64,000 nt of DNA from Candidatus Kapaibacterium sp. (GTDB lineage Bacteria > Bacteroidota > Ignavibacteria > Kapaibacteriales > JAEUSM01). The stretch's first letter is position 1. Each line of letters begins with the position of its first letter. Of the stretch, positions 8,638 through 16,505 are shown piece after piece. The notes below the pieces were generated by a model, which saw nothing but the letters and a program-made list of their open reading frames with translations, had not been told where the DNA came from and made no database searches. The stretch covers positions 186,001 to 250,000 of the forward strand of contig JAEUSM010000009.1 of the NCBI GenBank assembly GCA_016788785.1, given 5' to 3'. The translations under genes and the position numbers were made by a program.

Positions 8638-9796
8638 TCTGAACGGCTATATATATACGTCCGATGATAGGATCGGAACTACTAATTCGTTGTATTTTTT
8701 CTATCGTTGATTGAGTAAGAGTGCTACCTTTGGGTACTAACTTAATTCCAGAATTTGTTACAATTTCTTTTGATAATTTCATTCCTTCTTGTAACTCATA
8801 CAAATGAACAATACTATGTGTTTTGACTGGAATGAGTATTTCGGAAACATATTGATCTAATAATATAACAAACCGTTGGTCATAGATTTTATTAGAATAT
8901 TGTTTGATAATTTCAACGGCATTTTCAGGGGTTTTATTCGCACAATGATGCAATTCAACAAAATCAACAACAACCCGTAAAAGCCGAGAAGTCAAAGGTA
9001 TTTGCCATCCCTGATGTCCATTGGGAAACCCAGTTCCGTCGAAGTTTTCAAACAAAGCTTCAACTATGGGAATAACGTTTGTAAAGTAGGGTTTATTTTT
9101 CAATGTAGCAACCGTAACGACCGGAATTTGAGTCATATACTCTTCTTGTAAAAACCCATTTTTCGTCGATGGAAGTCGAATCGCAGTATCTGGAAGAACA
9201 AGTTTCCCTATTGCCCATAATGTTGATGCATACCGTAAATGCTGTAATTCTACTTCACTAAAGTCCTCAAACTCTTTGGCAATCCATAGCGAAATTCTTT
9301 CTATTGATGTGAGTGTTTCGTCAAATGATGGTATACGAAGTGCTAAAAGTTCTTTGGTAATAGTAATATATTCTTCTGTTAATGAAACTGATTCTGGTGT
9401 AGTAGTTGTTGACTGTTGAGTTGTACTTTTTCGAACCAAAATTTTCCCAAAAGTAGTATCAAATTCCTCTTTTTCAAAAGGAAATATAATACAATCATCA
9501 AAACCAATCGAAATGCAATGGTTTCTTATTTGTTGTTTACAAATTGCCACTATGGAAAGATTTTTGTTTACACTGTGGGTACGAAGTGAATCAATAATTT
9601 CTTTATGTTCAATACTTAATTCAGTAGTATCAATAATAATGATTTCGAAAGGGCTAACTTTGAGGCTTTTTAGTGCTTCTTCAATTGATAATACATGAGA
9701 GATATCTGTTTGAATTGAATATTCTTGAAAGGAAGTGAGAAGTTTTTCAACAATTGACAGATTCTGAGCTATGAATAAAACAGAATCTGGTTTCAT
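8627..9796 (-). CDS. Degenerate receiver + degenerate HD-GYP protein
   Basis: The 389-residue protein has an N-terminal CheY-like fold (1-120), a Thr/Ser-rich linker, an HD-GYP-like domain (about 140-330) and the short C-terminal segment often found after HD-GYP (LQEGMKLSKEI...GSTLT). Both domains look inactive. The receiver keeps an Asp at the phosphorylation position (Asp56, IIIID) but lacks the acidic pair after strand 1 (FIAQN) and the KP motif. In the HD-GYP part, HDIGK has become WAIGK (194-198), the HHE triplet has become LFE (248-250), and GYP has become GFP. It is therefore unlikely to hydrolyse cyclic di-GMP and may be a binding or scaffold protein. It overlaps motB by 4 bases and flhF by 11. 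Confidence 0.8.
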   Translation of the reverse strand: MKPDSVLFIAQNLSIVEKLLTSFQEYSIQTDISHVLSIEEALKSLKVSPFEIIIIDTTELSIEHKEIIDSLRTHSVNKNLSIVAICKQQIRNHCISIGFDDCIIFPFEKEEFDTTFGKILVRKSTTQQSTTTTPESVSLTEEYITITKELLALRIPSFDETLTSIERISLWIAKEFEDFSEVELQHLRYASTLWAIGKLVLPDTAIRLPSTKNGFLQEEYMTQIPVVTVATLKNKPYFTNVIPIVEALFENFDGTGFPNGHQGWQIPLTSRLLRVVVDFVELHHCANKTPENAVEIIKQYSNKIYDQRFVILLDQYVSEILIPVKTHSIVHLYELQEGMKLSKEIVTNSGIKLVPKGSTLTQSTIEKIQRISSSDPIIGRIYIAVQNEN

Positions 9797-10791
9797 TTTG
9801 CACCTGTTTCTTGATTTTTTAGTCGATTATATTCTGATGAGTCAACAGTTTTTTGAAGTTTTGCATAAGAGTTTTCAGACCCAATAAAATCCTCAGGATT
9901 GAGATTTTTCACCAAGATACTAATTCTTCTATTTGTTTTATCTAGGGGATTTTCAGGCAGAAAGGGTTTTCTATCAGCAAAACCAACAACACTGATAATT
10001 TGTCCATCCCAAAGACCTTGATTTGCCAAAAATCTTCGTGCTGAATTTGCTCTATCGACAGAAAGTTCCCAATTGGTATAGGTAGCATTCGCTCCAAATG
10101 GAGAGGAATCTGTATGTCCTTCAATTTCGACATAATTACGTAATTTTCCAATAGAACGTGCTATTTTAGTGAGAACTTCCTTTGCTAAAGGAGTAAAATT
10201 TGCATTTCCCCGTTCAAAAAACATATTATCTTCTGACTCAATTAATTCAATACGAAAACCTTCTTGGGTCGAAATGATTTTCATTGAATTCAAAAGTTTT
10301 CCCATATCAGGTTGATTGGAAACAATATCTTGAATTTCTTTTTGGAGTTGCTTTTTAGTTTCTTCCAATCGTTGTTTCGAAAATTCACTTTTCGCTTGAG
10401 CTTCTTTGTACACTTTTTGTACTGCACTATCCAACATCATCTGACCCTTTTCTTTAGTAGAGCCATCTTCTTTGTAATTGGATTTAGAAGCGCCGATAGC
10501 GTAGTCGTAGTTAGTCACGCTCAGTTTCATTTCAACAGGAAGTGCTTTGCCAGACATAAAGCTGAAAACACCGGGTTGTGAAAAGTAATTTGCAATACCT
10601 TTTTTAGTTTCATCACTCATATTCAAAATCCACATCACCAGAAAGAACGCCATCATCGCGGTTACGAAGTCAGCATAAGCTACCTTCCACGCACCACCGT
10701 GATGCCCATGACCTCCTCCACCCTTTACCTTTTTGATGATAATGGGTTGTTCCTTCTTGGGCTTCTGTTCTTCGTCTAATTCTTCTGCCAT
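9793..10791 (-). CDS. motB: Flagellar motor stator protein MotB
   Basis: The 332-residue protein has the MotB layout. A basic, Gly/His-rich cytoplasmic N terminus (KKVKGGGGHGHHGG) is followed by a single membrane segment with the proton- (or sodium-) binding Asp41 in AYADFVTAMMAFFLVMW. A plug/linker region follows, then an OmpA-like peptidoglycan-binding domain (about 190-310) with EGHTDSSPFG and the NRRISILV signature. It forms the stator with MotA and anchors it to the cell wall. The gene follows motA after 31 bases and overlaps the next gene by 4. The N-terminal poly-Gly/His stretch is longer than in E. coli MotB. Confidence 0.95.
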   Translation of the reverse strand: MAEELDEEQKPKKEQPIIIKKVKGGGGHGHHGGAWKVAYADFVTAMMAFFLVMWILNMSDETKKGIANYFSQPGVFSFMSGKALPVEMKLSVTNYDYAIGASKSNYKEDGSTKEKGQMMLDSAVQKVYKEAQAKSEFSKQRLEETKKQLQKEIQDIVSNQPDMGKLLNSMKIISTQEGFRIELIESEDNMFFERGNANFTPLAKEVLTKIARSIGKLRNYVEIEGHTDSSPFGANATYTNWELSVDRANSARRFLANQGLWDGQIISVVGFADRKPFLPENPLDKTNRRISILVKNLNPEDFIGSENSYAKLQKTVDSSEYNRLKNQETGAK

Positions 10792-10822
10792 GGACTGCTA
10801 TAATGATTGAGTAACGGTTTAC

Positions 10823-11671
10823 TTATTTTTTAACTGCTTGTTCAGTTTCTTCGTATGTTGGTCTGAAATACAATGATATTGCACGTCTACCAAATTCTAC
10901 GGCTACAAGTGGAGGTGCTCCTTTGACAAAACTCAAGAGAGAAGCTTTTATACACATCATATATTGATGTTCATCGTGGGTAATGTTTTCCATGTTTTTC
11001 ACCAACGGACCAACAACCCCATAACACAAAAGGATTCCAATGAAAGTTCCTACAAGTGCCGCACCTACCGATTGGCCTATGACAGCCGGTGGTTGATCAA
11101 TTTTACCCATCGTGATAACAACCCCCAAAACGGCTGCTACGATTCCTAATCCGGGAAATGCGTCTGACATGGTATTCAAAGCTTCTGCAGGTTTTGCTTC
11201 TTGGTGATGTTGTGTATCCAAATCAATATCCATCAATTCTTCTAAATCATGCACCGGTAAACCACCAGAGAGAATGATTTTCATTGTATCGCAGAAGAAA
11301 TCTACAGCATGATGGTTTGCTAAAAAAGAAGGATATTTAGAAAGGATAGAACTTTCTTTTGGTTTTTCAATATGCGGTTCGATTGCAATGACACCTTCTC
11401 GTTTTGAAAACATAAAAAGTTCATACATCATCTGCAGTAATTCAAGATAGTTCTTTTTTGAAGCGGGTGAACCTTTGAGTGTTCCAAGTGCTTTTTTGAT
11501 AGTTGCTTGAATGATTGTCATTGGATTTGCTACGATAAAAGCTCCAATTGCAGCACCACCAATGATTATAAATTCAGATATTTGCCATAACACCAATAGC
11601 TGTCCACCGTGCATAGTGTACCCTGCAACCAATGAACCTAATACAACAACAATTCCAATTATTGCAAACAC
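10823..11671 (-). CDS. motA: Flagellar motor stator protein MotA
   Basis: The 282-residue protein has four predicted membrane segments: two at the N terminus (IIGIVVVLGSLVAGY and EFIIIGGAAIGAFIV) and two in the second half (GLGIVAAVLGVVITMG and LVGTFIGILLCYGVVGPLV). A long cytoplasmic loop lies between, containing the conserved DAFPGLGIVAAVLGV region and charged residues expected to touch the rotor protein FliG. Length and topology match MotA, the ion-channel half of the stator. It starts 19 bases after the TPR gene and precedes motB. Confidence 0.95.
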   Translation of the reverse strand: MFAIIGIVVVLGSLVAGYTMHGGQLLVLWQISEFIIIGGAAIGAFIVANPMTIIQATIKKALGTLKGSPASKKNYLELLQMMYELFMFSKREGVIAIEPHIEKPKESSILSKYPSFLANHHAVDFFCDTMKIILSGGLPVHDLEELMDIDLDTQHHQEAKPAEALNTMSDAFPGLGIVAAVLGVVITMGKIDQPPAVIGQSVGAALVGTFIGILLCYGVVGPLVKNMENITHDEHQYMMCIKASLLSFVKGAPPLVAVEFGRRAISLYFRPTYEETEQAVKK

Positions 11672-11690
11672 GTAGTTATCTCCACTTTTA

Positions 11691-13406
11691 TCATTTTTCT
11701 AATCGTTCTTTTGTCGAAGTCAATTTTGGATCCATTTCCAAAGCTTTCATATATGCTTCTTTTGCTTTTGTTTTATTTCCTGACGCAGCATACGCATCGC
11801 CAAGATGCTCATATACTATAGCAGATGCTTGATTTGTCGCTACAGATTTTTCTAAATAGACGATAGCCTCTTCAATGTTTCCAAGTTGAAAGAGAATCCA
11901 ACCATATGTATCCAAATAGGATGCATTTTCAGGTTCCATTTCTATGGCACTTTTCGACATTTTTAGTGCTTTCTGTAATTCTAAATTGCGTTCTACTAAG
12001 GAATATGCGTAATTATTTAATGCCAAAGGCATTGTTGGGTCTATTTCCAATGCCTTTTCATAGGCTGAATCAGATAGCTCCATTTTACCTAAGCGATTCG
12101 CACATAACCCCAAATTTACCCAAAGATAGATATTATTTTCGTTAAGTCCTATAGCTGAGCGAAAAATTTCTACGGCTTCTTCGAAATTTGACTTGTTTTG
12201 CAAGGCCAATCCTTTCAAAAAGAGAAAAACCCATTCTTTGGGATATCGTGAAAAATAATAGGTGGATTTTTCTATTGTTTCGTCAAATTTTCCATCTTGA
12301 AGCAATTGTACAACTAATTCATTTGCCAAATCCTTGCTTGTATCTGCTATAGTATTCAAGCGAGTAAAATAGCGAGTTTCTAAATCTTGCAACTTCGCCT
12401 TTTTTGCCAAATTTGCTGCATAAAAATTTACTTGTATATTCTCAGGAAATAGTTTATACTGTGCTTCTAAAAGCTCAGAAATTCCCGCTTCATTGAGTCT
12501 GAGTGAATCGCGATACAGATGTCCATTGAGTGCAAAAACATATTGCTCGTAACTGGCAATCGCATCTTTAGAACCTAGCATATTCACCAATGGTAACAAT
12601 TTTTGGTATTGCCGAGTATCCATACATGCTTGAAAATGAGCATTCAAATAATCGATATTGTTTGGATTGGCGTTATACAGTTTTTCGACGATTGTGCTGT
12701 AAGTAAGAGTATCTTTTTTAAAAATCACCAAATCAGCTAATTCACGAATACTTTGTTCTTCTAAATCTTTTGACAAAATGTTTTTGACATATCGTTGTGC
12801 TTTGTCTTGTTGTTGGTCATAGAGTAGTTTTGTGATAATTATGAGATAGTCATCATTTTCTGTTTTTTCATAAATATCTGTGTATAGTTCAATTGCTTTA
12901 TCAACTTGCTTGAGACTTTCATAACAAACAGCAACAGAATGTAAATGCGTAGGGTCATTTGACAAAGATGAAAGGCGAAGAAATATTGGTAATGCTTCTT
13001 CAGGTGAGAACAACGACGGAATTTGAGGATCTAACACCAATCGACCATAAGTATCCAACAGTTCTATATTCGAAGAATCTACTAAATATGCTTGATGAAA
13101 ATGCTTTTTTGCACTTTGCAAAAAATCAGAACGATACGGCGTTTGAAAAGCGTACGAAAGGTAACATTTTGCATACAAATAACGCAATGAAGCTGATTCT
13201 GGACGAAGTTCCAATGCTTTTTGGTAGTACTGCAATGCCTCAGCATATTTCATATTCGTTTGAAATATACTAGCGTCTATGACTAAAGAACGTACCAATT
13301 GTTCGGCAGCATCAGTCGGTTGTGAAATCACTCCTTGATTGTTTGAAAACAAAACAATGGTTAGCAGAATGAACGAGAAGATAGGTTGAACGAAAAATTT
13401 CTTCAA
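11691..13406 (-). CDS. Secreted TPR-repeat protein
   Basis: The 571-residue protein begins with a signal peptide (MKKFFVQPIFSFILLTIVLFSNNQGVIS) and consists almost entirely of tetratricopeptide repeats. Clear copies lie at about residues 45-110 (ALQYYQKALELRPESASLRYLYAKCYL) and in a C-terminal array at about 385-565 that ends near ALEMDPKLTSTKERLEK. TPR solenoids bind other proteins; the location should be periplasmic or outer-membrane associated. It is the first gene of the motA-motB operon and could help assemble or anchor envelope machinery, but this is inferred from position. Function not identified. Confidence 0.85.
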   Translation of the reverse strand: MKKFFVQPIFSFILLTIVLFSNNQGVISQPTDAAEQLVRSLVIDASIFQTNMKYAEALQYYQKALELRPESASLRYLYAKCYLSYAFQTPYRSDFLQSAKKHFHQAYLVDSSNIELLDTYGRLVLDPQIPSLFSPEEALPIFLRLSSLSNDPTHLHSVAVCYESLKQVDKAIELYTDIYEKTENDDYLIIITKLLYDQQQDKAQRYVKNILSKDLEEQSIRELADLVIFKKDTLTYSTIVEKLYNANPNNIDYLNAHFQACMDTRQYQKLLPLVNMLGSKDAIASYEQYVFALNGHLYRDSLRLNEAGISELLEAQYKLFPENIQVNFYAANLAKKAKLQDLETRYFTRLNTIADTSKDLANELVVQLLQDGKFDETIEKSTYYFSRYPKEWVFLFLKGLALQNKSNFEEAVEIFRSAIGLNENNIYLWVNLGLCANRLGKMELSDSAYEKALEIDPTMPLALNNYAYSLVERNLELQKALKMSKSAIEMEPENASYLDTYGWILFQLGNIEEAIVYLEKSVATNQASAIVYEHLGDAYAASGNKTKAKEAYMKALEMDPKLTSTKERLEK

Positions 13407-13479
13407 AGTACTGGTTATGACTAATAGAGAATTTGTAAATATTGTCTTTATGGTAACGAATTACCTAATAAGAATAGTA

Positions 13480-13508
13480 TTGACGAAAGAATATTTTTTG
13501 TAATTTTG
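13480..13508 (+). promoter_or_regulatory. Candidate Bacteroidota-type promoter for the cargo protein
   Basis: TTG at 13480-13482, 18 bases, then TAATTTTG at 13501-13508, which fits the TAnnTTTG element. Transcription would begin near 13515, upstream of the candidate start codons at 13566 and 13602. The -33 element is only a partial match. Confidence 0.4.
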
Positions 13509-13601
13509 TTGTTGACACTCATAATAACTTTCAAAATAGTATTTTCATCACTACAAGGTAATCAAATGAAAGCGATATTCACTTATACTTCAAAGTACAT
13601 A

Positions 13602-15119
13602 ATGAAAGACAGCATTGTCTTTTTTAAGATGCTGTTTTTTATATTTGAAATACAAATATTTACACTAATTTCATGCTTTGGTCAGGAGTATGTTTCACCA
13701 GAGATCTCTCCGAATTTTTATATACATGCTAATAATTCAAAGGTTGTTACATTTTCAAATGAATTTGATAAATTAGCGAAAGCACCTATTTATTATTTTG
13801 ATGGTTTTCAATGGAATAATATACAATCAGATTCTGCACCTGAGATAAAATTTCAAGAACCAAATGTATATGTATCGGAATTTTCACAAAATATTTTCAT
13901 ACCATTTAAAAATTTTCTTTGGGAATACAAACAAGGAAATTGGCTAAAATATTCCATTCCTGATACATTTCAAAACAATAGAACTTTTGTTAATGTCATT
14001 GAGCAACCAGATAGTTCTTTATTGGTATCAACATCAATAGTTTTGGAATATTTAAGTTTTAATAAATATTTATTTCAAAATGAACTCTTTACTTTTAAAA
14101 ATGGCGAATTTACAATGCCAAAACTTAAAAGAATTGCTACAGACACCAATCAAAATTTTTCTCAATTAAAAAAATATCCCAACGGAAATTATAGTTATTA
14201 TACTAATCTTCACAGTGGAAAAGATTCTATTTGGGAATATGTACTTTTCAATGATAAAGAAATTCCCATAGCACAATTTGCAATTCCAACAATAGATGAG
14301 CAATTTAAAAATGCAAAAGTAACACTCACTGATTATTTATTTGATTCGAAAGGTTCTATTTGGTTTTTGACTTCCTCTAAACGCGAATTTCTAAAGGATT
14401 CTAATGGAAACAACGTTCTTGATACAAGTGGTTTTGTTGTATTTACACATAATTTTCCCGGTTTAATAGAAATAAACTCTAACAAAGAGATTAAGTACTA
14501 CAATGCAAATATTGGTATTGATTCCAGCTTGTATGAATCCTTGTCGTTTGATATTGATAAAAATGATAATATTTGGTTTTTGTATAACAACAGATTTAGT
14601 TTTCCGGATAACTACTATCTTCCTACAATGTACAAGCTTCTTCCTGACAGAAAATCTGTACAAAAATATTCAAAAGAAACAATGCTCAAAAATTCGAAAA
14701 TTTACAATGGAAGTAATGAAAATGAACCGTTTGAATTTACTTATTTACATAAGAAGCTAAAAGTAAACAATCATACCGGTTCAATTTACATTCTAACAAG
14801 TAGACCTCTTTTAGAGTTTTTTCCTGAATGGATACCAGCAAACGTTTCAGAAATTTCTATTACCTCAATTCATTTATACCCGAATCCTGTTCAATCAAAC
14901 AACACTATCACAATTGAAAGTAGTGCATTTGAAAATGTTAACAATCCACTTTCAATAATCATTCGTGATATTAGGGGTGCAAATGTACTTGAAGAAACCG
15001 TTTCTAAAGTTGGAAAACAACTTCAAATAACTACTCAAGACTTAGTAACTGGTACATACTTCGTTTCAGTTGTAAGTAATAACAACACAATTTTACAAAC
15101 CAAATTTATCAAGGATTAA
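13602..15119 (+). CDS. Type IX secretion cargo protein (beta-propeller-like), paralogue 1
   Basis: The chosen start gives 505 residues with a signal peptide ending near FTLISCFGQ. In-frame alternatives are ATG 13566, which has a better ribosome-binding site (AAGG), and ATG 13629. The middle has repeated Trp-rich motifs such as DSKGSIWFLTS and DKNDNIWFLYN, typical of two-component-regulator-propeller or WD-like blades. The end is a Por secretion C-terminal sorting domain (LYPNPVQSNNTITIES, IRDIRGANVLEE, TGTYFVSVVSNNN). It should be secreted through the outer membrane by the type IX system and held at the surface. It is clearly paralogous to the gene at 31466-32965. A hairpin lies within the start region. 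Confidence 0.8.
   Translation: MKDSIVFFKMLFFIFEIQIFTLISCFGQEYVSPEISPNFYIHANNSKVVTFSNEFDKLAKAPIYYFDGFQWNNIQSDSAPEIKFQEPNVYVSEFSQNIFIPFKNFLWEYKQGNWLKYSIPDTFQNNRTFVNVIEQPDSSLLVSTSIVLEYLSFNKYLFQNELFTFKNGEFTMPKLKRIATDTNQNFSQLKKYPNGNYSYYTNLHSGKDSIWEYVLFNDKEIPIAQFAIPTIDEQFKNAKVTLTDYLFDSKGSIWFLTSSKREFLKDSNGNNVLDTSGFVVFTHNFPGLIEINSNKEIKYYNANIGIDSSLYESLSFDIDKNDNIWFLYNNRFSFPDNYYLPTMYKLLPDRKSVQKYSKETMLKNSKIYNGSNENEPFEFTYLHKKLKVNNHTGSIYILTSRPLLEFFPEWIPANVSEISITSIHLYPNPVQSNNTITIESSAFENVNNPLSIIIRDIRGANVLEETVSKVGKQLQITTQDLVTGTYFVSVVSNNNTILQTKFIKD
13605..13625 (+). terminator. Terminator-like hairpin at the start of the cargo gene
   Basis: AAAGACA (13605-13611), loop GCAT and TGTCTTT (13616-13622) form a perfect 7-bp hairpin followed by more T residues. 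It lies over the ATG at 13602 and just upstream of an in-frame ATG at 13629. It could attenuate transcription or hide the start codon; equally it may be chance in AT-rich DNA. Confidence 0.3.
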
Positions 15120-15193
15120 GAACGAAAAATAGAAAACGATTCTTATCGTTATGAACGTTTCTTATTATTCAATAACATATTCAATGTACTACT

Positions 15194-15358
15194 ATGATAC
15201 TTACACTATTTCCTGAAATTTATTACACATTAGAAGACGATTATGCTGATGATGCTTCCTTCGACGAATTTGAAGAAATTAGCTCAGATGATGATGCCTT
15301 TCAAGTTGAAGAAGGTTACGAACAAGCCTTTTACGGTGATAATGATGAAGATGCGTAG
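15194..15358 (+). CDS. Small acidic protein upstream of dapB
   Basis: This open frame of 54 codons starts at ATG 15194 and stops 3 bases before dapB. The protein is extremely acidic: most residues after position 14 are Asp or Glu, interspersed with Phe and Tyr (DDYADDASFDEFEEISSDDD). I recognise no family. Tight spacing to dapB favours translation as the first gene of that operon. A short acidic protein could mimic nucleic acid or bind a basic partner, but this is speculation. Confidence 0.5.
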   Translation: MILTLFPEIYYTLEDDYADDASFDEFEEISSDDDAFQVEEGYEQAFYGDNDEDA

Positions 15359-15361
15359 TCT

Positions 15362-16111
15362 ATGAAAACGATACCAATTTCCTTACTTGGTTCTGGTGCA
15401 ATGGGAGCTGAACTCCTATTGCACGCAGAACGATATGCTCTGCCAGTAGCATCGGTTTTTGATATAAATACTCCATTTTTAGAAGAAAATATCACAAAAA
15501 AGTTTTCCGTTGCTATTGATTTTACCTTACCACATTTGGTGTTGAATCACATAAAACTTGCTGCAAAAAAAGGAATAAATGTGGTTATAGGAACTACCGG
15601 TTGGGCTGAGCACAAAGAGGAAATTCGTTCGATTATCAATGATTCTGGAATTGGAGTTGTGTATGGAAGTAATTTTTCCATTGGAATGCAAATAACCTTT
15701 CGAGCAGTAAAGGAATTGGCAACCCTTCTTAATTATGTAGATGAGTATGATGTTGCTATTCACGAATATCACCATACCAATAAAGTAGATTCACCCTCAG
15801 GAACTGGTTTGTCATTAGCCTCTATTTTGATAGATTCGATAGACAGAAAAAAAAATATCGAAAGGAATACAGTACAAGAAAAAATAGCAAAAGACTCTTT
15901 GCACATCACCTCAACTCGCTTAGGTTCTGTCGTTGGTAAACATATTGTAACAGCTGATTCGTCTTTTGACCAAATAGAAATTATCCACAACGCAAAAACT
16001 CGGACAGGATTCGCTCTCGGTGCCTTACGTGCAGCACGGTGGATAGATGGCAAAAAAGGCTTTTATAATTTCGAAGATATCTTTGAAGAAACATTACAAG
16101 TAAATGACTAA
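15362..16111 (+). CDS. dapB: 4-hydroxy-tetrahydrodipicolinate reductase
   Basis: The 249-residue protein has the DapB layout. An N-terminal Rossmann motif (LLGSGAMG, residues 8-15) and the GTTGW motif (77-81) bind the nicotinamide cofactor. The substrate-binding and catalytic segment EYHHTNKVDSPSGT contains His137, His138 and Lys141. DapB reduces hydroxy-tetrahydrodipicolinate in the diaminopimelate route to lysine and peptidoglycan. The protein is slightly short compared with the E. coli enzyme (273). Other lysine genes are not adjacent. The next gene overlaps its end by 8 bases. Confidence 0.93.
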   Translation: MKTIPISLLGSGAMGAELLLHAERYALPVASVFDINTPFLEENITKKFSVAIDFTLPHLVLNHIKLAAKKGINVVIGTTGWAEHKEEIRSIINDSGIGVVYGSNFSIGMQITFRAVKELATLLNYVDEYDVAIHEYHHTNKVDSPSGTGLSLASILIDSIDRKKNIERNTVQEKIAKDSLHITSTRLGSVVGKHIVTADSSFDQIEIIHNAKTRTGFALGALRAARWIDGKKGFYNFEDIFEETLQVND

Positions 16112-16505
16112 CCTACTGTTGATAGTATTCTGTTGCTTTTGTATTGCACTATGTTCTGCAACAACAATCTTTGCACAGAAAGTATCAACAAGGGATTCAT
16201 TAGTAAAATTTGAACCTAATAAAATAGAAGCATATATTGATTCAACAGGTTTTGTACAAGGATATATCACCGTTCTCAATCTGAGTGAAACAGATACGCT
16301 CCGAATTCCTCAAATAACTCCTTCGTGTTATTGCGGTATGTCAACAATTATGAACTCCTTTATACCTCCCAAAGAGCAGGGAAAAATCTACCTTGCAGTT
16401 AATACGAAACAATTTAAAAACACACTCAACAGTGTGGAATATAAGGTTTATACATCCTTTACTTCCAAGCCAGTAAAAATATATTTTGATTGTAAACAAC
16501 GATGA
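16104..16505 (+). CDS. DUF1573-like secreted protein
   Basis: The 133-residue protein starts with a signal peptide (MTNLLLIVFCCFCIALCSATTIFAQ). It continues with an Ig-like beta domain similar to DUF1573: TLRIPQITPSCYCGMS resembles the family's central PSCGCT cysteine motif, and PPKEQGKIYLAV matches the strand after it. Such proteins are periplasmic or surface proteins of unknown role, common in Bacteroidota. The gene overlaps dapB by 8 bases and the M28 peptidase gene by 4 (ATGA), so all three are translationally coupled. Confidence 0.65.
   Translation: MTNLLLIVFCCFCIALCSATTIFAQKVSTRDSLVKFEPNKIEAYIDSTGFVQGYITVLNLSETDTLRIPQITPSCYCGMSTIMNSFIPPKEQGKIYLAVNTKQFKNTLNSVEYKVYTSFTSKPVKIYFDCKQR

Noticed and set aside
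13452-13465. Palindrome GGTAA-CGAA-TTACC upstream of the TPR gene
   Set aside because: Only 5-bp arms and one copy; may be chance in AT-rich DNA.
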